Positions 1-8,279 are shown, counted from the stretch's first letter. The stretch: DNA of 64,000 nucleotides from CAZVFX01 sp964626565 (GCA_964626565.1 CAZVFX010000003.1:52352-116351), one strand, 5' to 3'. The notes: generated from the sequence alone by a model not told the origin. Numbers and translations are program-made.

Positions 1-1
1 C

Positions 2-319
2 AACGTGCATATCATCTTCCCGGGCGGGCGCTGTAGCGGCCAGCCGTTGCGGGCGGACTTCACCTACACCGACGACTCCACCAGTCAGACGGGCACCGCA
101 TCCATACCCCACGACTGCAGCCACGGCGGCTCCTCGTCCGGCTCCAATTTCTCGGTCAGCTACCAGGGCGCATACGGCGGCCCGTGCTGCGATGCGTGGT
201 GGTACGGGAAGTTCACCAATCCCGAGCCGGGGAAACAGGTGAAATCGCTGTCGGTGTACTACTCCGACGGTTGCGGGGGCAGCTACCTGGGGCAGATCTG
301 GGCGGTGACCATCGACTGA
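2..319 (+). CDS. 3' end of a truncated cysteine-containing protein, function unknown
   Basis: The reading frame is already open at the left edge and stops at 317-319, so this is the C-terminal part of a gene that begins outside the window. The visible ~105 residues are rich in Gly, Ser, Tyr and Cys (Cys pairs such as PCCDAWW and DGCGG) and have the look of a secreted beta-rich domain. A GTG at position 5 could be read as a start, but no ribosome binding site is visible and the open frame runs through it. I do not recognise the family. It may be the tail of another exported cysteine-containing protein like those further right, but its sequence does not match their repeats. Confidence 0.55.
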   Translation, partial: NVHIIFPGGRCSGQPLRADFTYTDDSTSQTGTASIPHDCSHGGSSSGSNFSVSYQGAYGGPCCDAWWYGKFTNPEPGKQVKSLSVYYSDGCGGSYLGQIWAVTID

Positions 320-416
320 CGTCGAAGCAGTGAGCGGTGAGCAACGGCAAACGGCTGCAATGAAACTTCAGGTGTTCGAGCTTTCAAGTCCTGGCCCACA
401 GCTCACAGCCCAGAGC

Positions 417-442
417 CATCCAGCCGAGCGCTCGGCTGGATG
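417..442. repeat. 26-bp perfect palindrome upstream of the HTH regulator
   Basis: The two 13-base halves, CATCCAGCCGAGC and GCTCGGCTGGATG, are exact reverse complements with no spacer. The element lies 97 bases after the stop of the truncated gene and 53 bases before the ATG at 496. No T-run follows on either strand, so a classic intrinsic terminator is not supported. It could be an operator for the adjacent DNA-binding protein or a processed hairpin at the end of the upstream transcript. Confidence 0.6.
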
Positions 443-495
443 CTTGACTAGTCTGTCCAGTCTGGCCATGATCAGTCCCGGGAGGACGAGACCGC

Positions 496-1371
496 ATGGC
501 TGAGTACTTTACCACGAAGGAAATCGCGCGGTACCTTCGTATCAACGAGAAGAAGGTCTATGCGTTGGTGGCAGAGGGAAAGCTGCCCGCGGCGCGGATA
601 TCGGGAAAATGGCTGTTCCCAAAGCACGTAATCGATGAGTGGATCGAGAAGAACACCCGCATTCCCGGCCAGGGCCTCATGGGCGCCATTCTGGATGAAA
701 TGGTGGTCGTGCAGGGAAGTGACGACTGGCTCTTTTCCAAGGCCGCCCGGAACTTCCAGGAGCGCAGCGAAGTGCCGGTGGTTTCTTCCCGGGTCGGCAG
801 CCTGGCGGGCATCGCGGCTATCGATCAAGGCAAGGCGCACCTGGCGGGCTGCCATGTGAAGAATGAGGCGGTGAAGAAGTCGATCGTGGGCGGCCAGGGG
901 TGTTACCTGGTGAACCTGTTCTCCCGGGAGCAGGCGCTGATCTTCGACCGTGAGAAACACCCCGACGTGCGCGGCCTGGCGAGCCTGGTGGATCAGGGAA
1001 TCGCGTTCGCCGGCCGCCAGCCGCTGTCCGGCACCCAGCGGCTCACGGAGCACCTGCTGGGGGAGGAAGGCGTGGACCCGGCTCACTTGACCGTCGCGGG
1101 CGAGTACTCATCCCACCTCGAGTTGGCTCTGGCGATCCGTACCGGCAAGGCCGGTGCAGGGGTAGGAACGGTCCAGGCTGCACAAATGGCCGGCCTGGAT
1201 TTTGTGCCTCTGGCCACGGAGGCGTACAAGCTGGCGATCCCGCTGGCTTTTGCATCCCATCCACAGATGGTTCGGTTGCTGGACTTTCTACTCTCAGAGT
1301 TGAAGGCTGCCGCCGGCGAAAACCCGGCGGGCTATGATCTTGCGTCGTTGGGTAAGATGGAGACCGTCTAG
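496..1371 (+). CDS. Excisionase-type HTH regulator with PBP-like sensor domain
   Basis: The 291-residue protein starts with a MerR/excisionase-type winged helix (residues ~4-52: YFTTKEIARYLRINEKKVYAL, a GKLPAARI turn and a WLFPKHVIDEWI helix). The remainder (~70-290) looks like a periplasmic-binding-protein-like ligand domain of the PBP_like type, known from cytoplasmic regulators linked to molybdate or molybdopterin metabolism. The start is supported by GGAGG at 481-485, ten bases before ATG. The gene is convergent with the sulfur operon and the two stop codons overlap in a shared CTAG (1368-1371). Inference: it senses a small oxyanion or cofactor precursor relevant to the neighbouring molybdoenzyme. 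Ligand and targets cannot be read from sequence. Confidence 0.8.
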   Translation: MAEYFTTKEIARYLRINEKKVYALVAEGKLPAARISGKWLFPKHVIDEWIEKNTRIPGQGLMGAILDEMVVVQGSDDWLFSKAARNFQERSEVPVVSSRVGSLAGIAAIDQGKAHLAGCHVKNEAVKKSIVGGQGCYLVNLFSREQALIFDREKHPDVRGLASLVDQGIAFAGRQPLSGTQRLTEHLLGEEGVDPAHLTVAGEYSSHLELALAIRTGKAGAGVGTVQAAQMAGLDFVPLATEAYKLAIPLAFASHPQMVRLLDFLLSELKAAAGENPAGYDLASLGKMETV

Positions 1372-2549
1372 GAACAGCCCCCGCCCTTTTTGATTTTGCG
1401 TTTCACTTTGGGGCGGGGTGCGGAAGGAGCCACCTTGACCGCGGCGCCGGTGAAGTAGGAGTGGAGCGCCGAAACCAGCGCCTTATCCGTTTCAGCAAGG
1501 GCAGCCAGCAACTCACTGGCCGGAGCCTTGTCTACGATCAACGACGCCCAGGCGTCGTATCCGCCGGATAGCCTGGCCAGCTTGCCGGTGTACCGGTTGA
1601 GCCCCTGAGGGAGGGCGCCGGCATCGACTACGCCCTGGTCATAGACCAGCAGGGTCCTGTCGGAAGGCAGAAGCTCGAGTTCGCCCTCGATATCTGAGTA
1701 GCAGAGGGCAAAGGGAAGCCTGTCCTTGCCCTCGCTGCACGCCGGTTCTTCGCGCAGGTCGACCACGTACAGCGAGCGGGGTTCTTCCACCAGAATACGG
1801 GCCGCGTCCAGCACTTTCATCTCGGCTACCGGGACCGGCTCTTCGACGAGCTGTTCGGGAAGGACCGCGGTTACAACGATGGCTGCGGCGCCGGCGGCAG
1901 ACAGCCCGGCCAGGAGGCCTGCCGTATTGCGACTCCATGTCGCTTCCTTCTCCTTCTTCATCATTCGGGAGAAGATGGCCTCGACTTTTTCAGCGCCGAA
2001 GAACATGAACGCAGCAGCCACAGCTACGACAGTGGCCAGCAGCGGCAGGCCGATACCCAGCCACTCATGCAGGGTAAATACGCCCAACGCGGACGAGGTG
2101 TGGAAATCTGCGATGAGGGGATACATTTCGCCGAAGATGACCGAACCGACGATGACGCCGGCTACGGTCAGCAGGCCGTCCCACTTGCCCGACGCCATGG
2201 CCACGATGGAGGTGCCGGGGCAGTAGCCCGAGACAATAAACCCCGCACCCAGCAGCAGCCCGCCGGTGAGGTGGGGCCAGATAAACGTTTCGGGAATGAA
2301 CAGGCCGCCCATGTTGAGCATCCCCGTCGCGGAGAAAAAGGCCAACCCCACAGCCGCGGTGACGATGCCGGAGAACATCACTTTGAACACGCGCATGTTG
2401 TGCAGATAGAACTGTGCGGCCAGAACGCGGGCGTTGCCGAAACCGTTGCGCTCCAGGGCAAAGCCGAACAGGAAGCCCACTATGATGGCGGGAACGAAGC
2501 TGGCTTCAAAGGGAACTGTCTCGCCGGAGAATATGGGGAACAAAGTCAT
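1368..2549 (-). CDS. YeeE/YedE-family sulfur transporter fused to a degenerate rhodanese-like domain
   Basis: This 393-residue protein has several membrane segments in residues 15-235, including the family motif GYCPGTS (Cys110) used by YeeE/YedE (TsuA-like) transporters to pass thiosulfate or related sulfur species. Residues ~240-340 resemble a rhodanese domain (YVVDLR at 261-266, LSGGYDAW at 328-334), but the active loop reads LLVYDQG (Asp304) where a catalytic rhodanese has VYC. Sulfur transfer by that residue is therefore unlikely. The C-terminus is basic and ends GGGCS. The ATG at 2549 overlaps the upstream stop as ATGA and lies eight bases after GGAGG, so I prefer it to the ATG at 2555 and to the long upstream extension, which translates to Arg-rich nonsense. 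Confidence 0.85.
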   Translation of the reverse strand: MTLFPIFSGETVPFEASFVPAIIVGFLFGFALERNGFGNARVLAAQFYLHNMRVFKVMFSGIVTAAVGLAFFSATGMLNMGGLFIPETFIWPHLTGGLLLGAGFIVSGYCPGTSIVAMASGKWDGLLTVAGVIVGSVIFGEMYPLIADFHTSSALGVFTLHEWLGIGLPLLATVVAVAAAFMFFGAEKVEAIFSRMMKKEKEATWSRNTAGLLAGLSAAGAAAIVVTAVLPEQLVEEPVPVAEMKVLDAARILVEEPRSLYVVDLREEPACSEGKDRLPFALCYSDIEGELELLPSDRTLLVYDQGVVDAGALPQGLNRYTGKLARLSGGYDAWASLIVDKAPASELLAALAETDKALVSALHSYFTGAAVKVAPSAPRPKVKRKIKKGGGCS

Positions 2550-3118
2550 TGCCATTGCCTCCTTACTACCAGGGCCAGAGCATAGCCTCCGCCGAAAACG
2601 GCGAGCATGAAAACCCAGCTTCCCACCGACATCAGTGCGCCGCCCGAAAGCGCCTGCCCGGAGGTGCAGCCCCGGGCCAGTCGCGCGGCAAAGCCCATGA
2701 GCACGCCGCCGGCAAGCGCCATGGCGAGCCGGGTGGGTATGGAGATCCGAGGTCCTCTGGTCACCCCGGATTTTCGCCGTCCGGCAAGGGTGGACGACAC
2801 GGCGCCGCCGATAAAGACACCGATGGCCGCGAACACGATCCAACTTTGGAGCGGGCCGCCGCTATCACCCAGGTAGGTGGCGAAATAGCTGTTGTCCTGC
2901 ACGTGGCCGGGGGCAACGCGGTTGAGCGCGGAAATGCCGACTCTTGAAGCGGCCCCGGACGCGCCCAGGCCGTGCCCGAGGAAGAGGAAAGAGCCGAGGA
3001 GCACGAGGCCGAGTAGGAACCCGCCAAAGTACGGGTTCCAGAGGGGGCGAGGGCCGTTCTTGCCGGCGCGGGCTCCTCCATCGCTGTCGGGGTACTGATC
3101 TCTTTTCGAGTGCTGCAT
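2546..3118 (-). CDS. YeeE/YedE-family membrane protein (sulfur or selenium species transport)
   Basis: The 190-residue integral membrane protein has hydrophobic segments at ~32-50, ~92-112, ~130-146 and ~165-185, and the motif RGCTSGQALSGG around Cys151, characteristic of YeeE/YedE half-transporters. It is followed by a longer relative whose ATG overlaps its stop, so the two probably act as paired halves. Start chosen at 3118, eight bases after GGAGG. Family members import thiosulfate; some are linked by genome context to selenium, which is notable because selD lies 20 kb away. The position after the NrfD anchor suggests supply or export of the sulfur compound handled by the reductase. Confidence 0.82.
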   Translation of the reverse strand: MQHSKRDQYPDSDGGARAGKNGPRPLWNPYFGGFLLGLVLLGSFLFLGHGLGASGAASRVGISALNRVAPGHVQDNSYFATYLGDSGGPLQSWIVFAAIGVFIGGAVSSTLAGRRKSGVTRGPRISIPTRLAMALAGGVLMGFAARLARGCTSGQALSGGALMSVGSWVFMLAVFGGGYALALVVRRQWQ

Positions 3119-3121
3119 GGT

Positions 3122-4123
3122 CTAACCTCCTGCAAGCATGCTGTAGTTGGATGCCTGGCCCGCGGAGACGATGATCGCGCGCAGGGCCAGCCCTCCGGCG
3201 AGGACCAGCAGCGGAGCGAGGATGCTGCGTCTTCCGGCGTGCTTCAGTTCAAATACCTCGAGTACGGTGGGGGCGAGAATCCCAACCAGAACCACGAGGC
3301 CGAAGAACGCACCTGCGTAGGGGCCGGCCAGCAACAGCTTTGCGGCCATTCGGTCGATGGCTGAACCGGTAGCTTTCTCCAGTAGAAACAGGCACAGGAC
3401 CAACGCCTCGAGCGCCAGCGCGGCAAGGTCCCATTTCAGCAAATCGCGAAAGGTGCCGGAGTTCACTTTCCAGAGCATCATCAACGCCGCAGCGCCTGAT
3501 ATTCCGGAGAGTAGAAACAGGGGCGCCAGCAGCCCGGTGCTCCACAACGGCCTGGCGGTAAGAGTCTGGAGCAGTACTCCGGTGTAGGCGCCCAGGGCGA
3601 TTCCCACTCCTGCAATTGCGAGCAGGACGGCCCTTTGGTGCTCGACGGACCATTTGCGCACTCCTCGGAGCAGCCGCAGCAGCGGGACCTTCTTCGTGAG
3701 GCGGTCGGTCTGCTCATCGGCCAACGACCCAAGAAACCAAAGGCCCAGAAGAGGGTACGCAAGCATTAGAATCCAGGAACCCCACGACATGGGCGACATG
3801 GGCTTGAACGCCAGGTAGAACCGCGGCACGTAAGCCTTGTGTGCGAGGTCCAGGAACAGAGCCAGCATACCCAGGGACAGCAGGCCGGCGGCGACTGCTG
3901 ACCCCCACAATGACAGTCGGCGCTCCCACCGCCCGTTGCCGCGCAACTGCTGGATCGCGCCGACCACCATGATGCCGGCCACCAGGCCGCCGAGGAACAG
4001 GTAGACGGGGATCTCCCAGTTCCAGATGGCCAGCGTCGGATCGATACCGGAGTTGGTGCGGACCGTGTGTAGCTCGGACGTAGGCCCGGCGCTGACGCTC
4101 AGGGTGCTGATGGTGCCAAGCAT
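3122..4123 (-). CDS. NrfD/PsrC-type membrane anchor subunit
   Basis: A 333-residue polytopic membrane protein with about eight hydrophobic helices, beginning with the NrfD-like stretch IWNWEIPVYLFLGGLVAG. In the polysulfide/thiosulfate reductase family this subunit binds quinol in the membrane and passes electrons to the FeS subunit. It follows the ferredoxin subunit after 11 bases and has GGAGG seven bases before its ATG. No haem-binding pattern was noted, consistent with NrfD rather than a cytochrome b anchor. Together with the two upstream genes it completes a membrane-bound three-subunit reductase. Confidence 0.88.
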   Translation of the reverse strand: MLGTISTLSVSAGPTSELHTVRTNSGIDPTLAIWNWEIPVYLFLGGLVAGIMVVGAIQQLRGNGRWERRLSLWGSAVAAGLLSLGMLALFLDLAHKAYVPRFYLAFKPMSPMSWGSWILMLAYPLLGLWFLGSLADEQTDRLTKKVPLLRLLRGVRKWSVEHQRAVLLAIAGVGIALGAYTGVLLQTLTARPLWSTGLLAPLFLLSGISGAAALMMLWKVNSGTFRDLLKWDLAALALEALVLCLFLLEKATGSAIDRMAAKLLLAGPYAGAFFGLVVLVGILAPTVLEVFELKHAGRRSILAPLLVLAGGLALRAIIVSAGQASNYSMLAGG

Positions 4124-4134
4124 GATAATCCCTC

Positions 4135-4680
4135 CTACACTAGAAAGAAGAGGTTGGGGTCCATGCCCGTTTCGGGATGGAGGGTTTTCACTCGTCGCGA
4201 GTGCGCCAGTTTGGACACCTCGCTGTCGGGGTCTGCCAGATCACCAAAGGTGAGGGCCCTGGTCGGACAAGTTTCCACGCAGGCGGGTAAGCCGCCCTTT
4301 TCTACCCGGTGGAGGCAGAAGGTGCACTTGTCCACGTACCCCTCGGGATGAACGAACCGTGAATCGTAGGGGCAGGCGGCCATGCACGCCTTACAGCCGC
4401 TGCACTTCCGGTGCGTTACCAGCACAGCCCCGCCGTCGGACTTGTGGCTGGCGCCGGTGGGGCAGGCCTGTACGCAACCGGGCTTGTCACAGTGATTGCA
4501 ACGGGTAGAACGAATCTCCAGATTTATGTCCGGAAAATCCCCCTCTGCCTCCTCGACTATCCAATCCCTGTAGCACCCCAGAGGAACTGCATTTTCAGTC
4601 TTGCACGCGATGACGCAGGCGCTGCAACCGACGCAGCGTCTGGTGTCGACGGCCATGGCGTATCGCTTTTGCTTTCCCAT
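4135..4680 (-). CDS. Four-cluster ferredoxin subunit (PsrB/DmsB type)
   Basis: The 181-residue protein has the cysteine pattern of DMSO-reductase-family electron transfer subunits: CVGCSACVIAC near residue 16, CNHCDKPGCVQAC near 61, CSGCKACMAAC near 93 and CTFC...CVETC near 120-137. That is enough for four [4Fe-4S] clusters. It would carry electrons from the membrane anchor to the catalytic subunit. No signal peptide is present, as expected for a partner carried out by the Tat-exported catalytic subunit. It starts 3 bases after the catalytic gene's stop. Confidence 0.9.
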   Translation of the reverse strand: MGKQKRYAMAVDTRRCVGCSACVIACKTENAVPLGCYRDWIVEEAEGDFPDINLEIRSTRCNHCDKPGCVQACPTGASHKSDGGAVLVTHRKCSGCKACMAACPYDSRFVHPEGYVDKCTFCLHRVEKGGLPACVETCPTRALTFGDLADPDSEVSKLAHSRRVKTLHPETGMDPNLFFLV

Positions 4681-4683
4681 GAT

Positions 4684-6894
4684 TTATGCCCTCTCCATGC
4701 GCACGAAGTTCACGTTCATGCCGGTCCCGCCCATAATCGGGTCCACCTTGAAGCGGGTAACGAGGTCGCTGTCGCTGGCGCCTTTCCCGTAGGCGTGTTT
4801 CAGTTGCTTCTGCTGCGTGCCCCAGCCGTGCACCATGTAGACGCAGTCCCGTCGGATGCGACGGGTGGCCCGCACTTTGATGGGCCCAGCCCTCGCATCA
4901 TCCTGGTTCACAACCATTACCCGCTCGCCATTCTCGACGCCCGCCTCCTTGCAGACGTCAACATTCACCCACAACTCGTTCTCCGGAAAAGCCTCGCACA
5001 ACAACTTGTTGTTGACGGTGCGGCCGAACGAGTGAGTAGGCGCCCTTCCGAACAGCAGGCGGTACATGCCGGGAGGCGGTTCCTCGTGCGGCTCGAACTG
5101 AGGCATCGGGTCGAACCCTGCATCTTTCAGTTGTTGGGAAAACAACTCGATCTTGCCCGAAGGCGTATCAAACGTCAGCTCCAGCCCGTCCTCCTCGAAC
5201 GCCGGCTCTTCTTTACCACGCAGTACACCGGTCTTTCGCAACTCTTCACAGTCGTAGCCCGCACTTTTGACTCGATGCATTGCGTACTCGACGCTATCCG
5301 CCCACGGGAAGTAGTCATCCAGACCGATACGATGCGCCACCTCCCTGGCGATCCACCAGCCCGGACGGGAGTCGTACATGGGCTGGACCACCGGCTGCCG
5401 GATGGCCAGGTACGGGACCTTGTAGCTGGGAACGTGGATATCGTCACAGCGTTCAAGATATGTCGATTCGGGGAGCACCACATCGGACCAGCCGCAGATC
5501 TCGGCGGGAAGAACGTCCACCGTGACGATAAAATCCAGCTCCTGGATCGCTTTGTGCACCCGTGCTGCGTCGGGTAGTGATTTGACCAGGTTGGTGCCGT
5601 ACACAAACCAGCCCTTGATGTCGTACTCGGCGGTGTCCGGAACACTGGCGTCACACAGACCCTGGGCCAACACTTCGTCGGCCAGGGGATAGCCGGAGCC
5701 CTTGGGCATGTCGGCTGGAGGGCTGGCCGGGGGAGAGTATTTTGTGTAGGGGTACTTTGGTACATCGAGGCGTGAGGGGTAGTAGAAACCGCCTTTTCTA
5801 CCCCACGCGCCCAGCAGCGCATTGAGCATCGCCTTGGCGCGTTCACGCTGCGCGTCGTCACCGTACCAGGTAGTGCGCCGTCCCGGATAGACCACCGATG
5901 CGGGCTTGAAACCCGCGATGAAGCGGGCAGTCTCCACGATAAGTTCCGGCCGGATGGTGGTGTGGGTGTAGGCCCACTCCGGCGTCTTGTCCGACAGGTG
6001 TTTCTTTAGCTCGTCCAGACCCAATGCATGCTTCTCGAGGTAGTTGGCGTCGTACAACCCCTCCTTCACGATAACGTGCATCCACGCCAACAGCAGCGCG
6101 ATGTCGGTGCCGGGCTTAATGGGCAGCCAGTATTTCGCTTTGGAGGCTGCCACCGAGTGGCGGGGGTCCACCACCACCAGGCCCGCACCATTGCCCAGCG
6201 CCTCGGCGAATTCCTGCACCTGGGTGTTGTGCATGTTCTCGCCCAGGTGGGCGCCGATGAGAGTGATGCAGCGGCTGTTGGCCAGGTCCACACGCTCCGG
6301 AGAAGCCACTATGCCGCCGAAAGTAAGGTTGAAGCCCACCTCTCTAGGACCCCGGCACTGCGCATAAGAGGGCGCCGAGATGTTCGGCGACCCGTAGGAC
6401 TTCATCAGGTGCTTGAACCAACTCCCGCCATAGCCGTGCAGGAAGAGGGCGAGGGCCTCGGGACCATGCTCGTCGCGGATCTTCAACATCTTGTCCGCCA
6501 CCAGATCCAACGCCTCATCCCACTCTGCCTCCCTGAAGACCTGCTCGCCCCGCTTTGTCGAGGTGCGGATCAACGGCTTCTTCAGCCGGTCCGGATCGTA
6601 GAGAAGCCCGGTGCCGCCCGCACCGCGGGGGCACAGGCGCCCCCGTGATAGAGGATGATCCGGATTGCCGGTGATTTTGGTCACCTTCCCCTCTTTCACG
6701 TGGGCCAGAACTCCGCACTTCCAAAAACAGAGCTCGCAGAAGGTCGGAACCACCCAGTCTCCTGCCGTTCCCGGGTCATGGATCGGGTCTCCGTCCAGCC
6801 CCCACCAACGCGTTACCAGTCCGCTGCCCGCAGCCGCAGCCACGGAGCCGGCCGTAGCGATCTTGATGAACTGCCGTCTGGTCAATCCGCTCAT
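4684..6894 (-). CDS. Tat-exported molybdopterin reductase, polysulfide/thiosulfate reductase type catalytic subunit
   Basis: The 736-residue catalytic subunit begins with a twin-arginine signal (TRRQFIK at 5-11, then a hydrophobic Ala/Gly stretch). Cys53, Cys56, Cys60 and Cys88 (CELCFWKC...CPRG) form the N-terminal [4Fe-4S] site. Cys180 in SYAQCRGP sits where PsrA/PhsA enzymes place the cysteine ligand to Mo or W. Length fits the PsrA/PhsA/ArrA branch. The neighbours (ferredoxin, NrfD, YeeE/YedE and an ArsR regulator) favour reduction of polysulfide, thiosulfate or tetrathionate in the periplasm; arsenate and selenate reductases are related and cannot be excluded. The ATG follows GAGGG by seven bases and lies 4 bases after the arsR stop. 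Confidence 0.88.
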   Translation of the reverse strand: MSGLTRRQFIKIATAGSVAAAAGSGLVTRWWGLDGDPIHDPGTAGDWVVPTFCELCFWKCGVLAHVKEGKVTKITGNPDHPLSRGRLCPRGAGGTGLLYDPDRLKKPLIRTSTKRGEQVFREAEWDEALDLVADKMLKIRDEHGPEALALFLHGYGGSWFKHLMKSYGSPNISAPSYAQCRGPREVGFNLTFGGIVASPERVDLANSRCITLIGAHLGENMHNTQVQEFAEALGNGAGLVVVDPRHSVAASKAKYWLPIKPGTDIALLLAWMHVIVKEGLYDANYLEKHALGLDELKKHLSDKTPEWAYTHTTIRPELIVETARFIAGFKPASVVYPGRRTTWYGDDAQRERAKAMLNALLGAWGRKGGFYYPSRLDVPKYPYTKYSPPASPPADMPKGSGYPLADEVLAQGLCDASVPDTAEYDIKGWFVYGTNLVKSLPDAARVHKAIQELDFIVTVDVLPAEICGWSDVVLPESTYLERCDDIHVPSYKVPYLAIRQPVVQPMYDSRPGWWIAREVAHRIGLDDYFPWADSVEYAMHRVKSAGYDCEELRKTGVLRGKEEPAFEEDGLELTFDTPSGKIELFSQQLKDAGFDPMPQFEPHEEPPPGMYRLLFGRAPTHSFGRTVNNKLLCEAFPENELWVNVDVCKEAGVENGERVMVVNQDDARAGPIKVRATRRIRRDCVYMVHGWGTQQKQLKHAYGKGASDSDLVTRFKVDPIMGGTGMNVNFVRMERA

Positions 6895-6898
6895 GGTT

Positions 6899-7204
6899 CT
6901 ATCCCTCTTTTTTGCAATCCGTCACGCAAGCGATGAGGTTTCTAAGCCCCTGTTCCTTGATGGAATAAGTCGCGCGCCCGCCGGTACGGTCAACGTGGAC
7001 CAGCCCCACCATCCTCAACACCGCAAGGTGCTGGGAAACAAGGCTCTGCCTGACGTCGAGTCGCTGACAAAGCTGACTCACGGTCTGCGGGTCCTCGCAA
7101 AGTGCAGCGATACTTCTGAGCCGCAACGGGTGAGCGACCGCCTTCAACATCTCGGCCAACTGCTGAGCCCTTTCGAGGTCTTCAACTATGTTGCTCTTTG
7201 CCAT
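6899..7204 (-). CDS. ArsR/SmtB repressor with a possible persulfide-sensing cysteine pair
   Basis: This 101-residue winged-helix protein has the ArsR core LKAVAHPLRLRSIAAL and the recognition helix RQSLVSQHLAVLR. Cysteines are at 36, 46, 93 and 97. C36 sits just after the first helices and C93/C97 at the C-terminal end, close to the two positions that form the redox switch in SqrR/BigR-type persulfide sensors. No complete ELCVCDL metal site is seen. It is the first gene of the sulfur operon, and its own start lies just downstream of two operator palindromes, so autoregulation and control of the reductase are likely. The sensed ligand is inference. Confidence 0.85.
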   Translation of the reverse strand: MAKSNIVEDLERAQQLAEMLKAVAHPLRLRSIAALCEDPQTVSQLCQRLDVRQSLVSQHLAVLRMVGLVHVDRTGGRATYSIKEQGLRNLIACVTDCKKEG

Positions 7205-7218
7205 AACATCCCCTCATT

Positions 7219-7246
7219 GCGATATCGCCATATTGCGATGTCGCAA
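7219..7246. promoter_or_regulatory. Two ArsR-type operator palindromes
   Basis: Two related dyads, GCGATATCGC (7219-7228) and TTGCGATGTCGCAA (7233-7246), have centres 16 bases apart. They cover the expected transcription start and leader just upstream of the arsR ATG. Both contain the half-site GCGA/TCGC. The placement between the -10 box and the start codon is typical for repression by ArsR dimers. Confidence 0.75.
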
Positions 7247-7250
7247 GTAA

Positions 7251-7279
7251 TTTATACGCAGGGCGGCAAAGACTGTCAA
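7251..7279 (-). promoter_or_regulatory. Near-consensus sigma70 promoter of the sulfur operon
   Basis: On the minus strand, TTGACA (7279-7274) is followed by a 17-base spacer and TATAAA (7256-7251). This is a full-consensus -35, a five-of-six -10 and the ideal spacing. It lies 47 bases upstream of the arsR start, with the operator dyads immediately downstream. A promoter this strong next to a repressor gene implies tight repression in the absence of inducer. Confidence 0.85.
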
Positions 7280-7289
7280 GGGTTTTTTT

Positions 7290-8279
7290 CTAGGCCAGCA
7301 TTTCGAACTGTTGAGAAAGCCCGGGAGTCAGGTGTTCCAACGCCGCGGTGCCGTCGACGGTGAAGGTGAAAGACGAGCCACCCTTGCGGCGGCGGGAGAG
7401 CTGGAAATTACCGTTGGATATCATGGAATTGAGGCACGATTTCACGCGGCCGTTGGGCTGAACGTACTTGAGGCCCGCCACATACTCGGGCTCAGCGTCG
7501 AACTCTCCGTTCAGCACCCACTCCCGATTCTGCATCGTGAATTGCCAGTGCCCGACTGACACGTCAGCCTTGGCCCTGAGCCAGCATTGAGGCCCTGCAA
7601 AGGAAATCTCTTCGCCATCCAGCAGCACCTTGCCCAGGGTCAGGTGCCGGCTGCCGAGGGAAAGGCTCGCCCCCTCGAAAAAGAATTTTCGACCCGACCC
7701 CTCCCCTAGCATGCGAGCCTGTGCCCACGTGTAGGCGGTTGAGTGAAAATGTCCCCAGTTGTGCCCGACGCTCAGCGGATAATCCGCGAACTGAAACCGC
7801 TTTTTGCCAACGGTCAGTTCCCCGGTTGCCAGACCTTCCGGAACCGGGCTCGTCAGCTTGGTTGTGGGGAGGAGCGGGGTCTTTGAAAAGGAGGGACTGA
7901 CGATCATGGAGTTCGAGAGGGCGGAGAAACCAAAATCCCACCTGGCCTCACCACCGCCGAGAGTGCCGGAAGCGCGGTCCCGGGTCAGAGTGTTGTCCCC
8001 CATGAAGATCGCCGCGTCGGCTTCTCCGATGCGCCAGTCTTTATTGCTGAGGACCTGTTTCCAAGCCGACACTTTGCGCCCGGTGACGGCATCCCGGTCA
8101 AAGAAGATGAACCAGCACTCCGGCAACGGCTCACCACCGCCCCTGCGGATGAGGAACGTGTACTTGATCCAGGCCGCCCACTTTCCGGAAGGGTCATTCA
8201 GTTTGAGGAAGTAAGATTCGACGAGCCCCAGCTTGTATGCCGGGTCGAGAACTGCCGGAGTCCAGTAGTCAATTGCCAA
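7290..8279 (-). CDS. Lipocalin-like (AttH/CrtC-type) hypothetical protein
   Basis: The 329-residue protein has no signal peptide and no membrane helix. It is rich in Trp and aromatic beta strands; WIKYTFLIRRG near the start and LSVGHNWGHFHS in the middle resemble the two-lobe lipocalin fold of AttH, CrtC and DUF2804-type proteins, whose GxNWG motif is typical. Some relatives act on lipids or isoprenoids, but no catalytic assignment is possible here. The start is TTG at 8279, with no Shine-Dalgarno and an in-frame TGA two codons upstream. That codon falls inside a heptamer repeat array, so the true 5' end is uncertain. It ends 7 bases before the -35 region of the sulfur operon. Confidence 0.6.
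   Translation of the reverse strand: MAIDYWTPAVLDPAYKLGLVESYFLKLNDPSGKWAAWIKYTFLIRRGGGEPLPECWFIFFDRDAVTGRKVSAWKQVLSNKDWRIGEADAAIFMGDNTLTRDRASGTLGGGEARWDFGFSALSNSMIVSPSFSKTPLLPTTKLTSPVPEGLATGELTVGKKRFQFADYPLSVGHNWGHFHSTAYTWAQARMLGEGSGRKFFFEGASLSLGSRHLTLGKVLLDGEEISFAGPQCWLRAKADVSVGHWQFTMQNREWVLNGEFDAEPEYVAGLKYVQPNGRVKSCLNSMISNGNFQLSRRRKGGSSFTFTVDGTAALEHLTPGLSQQFEMLA

Noticed and set aside
2550..2843. N-terminal extension of the YeeE/YedE-rhodanese gene
   Set aside because: Overlaps the upstream transporter gene in another frame and translates to Arg-rich sequence; the ATGA overlap at 2546-2549 marks the real start.
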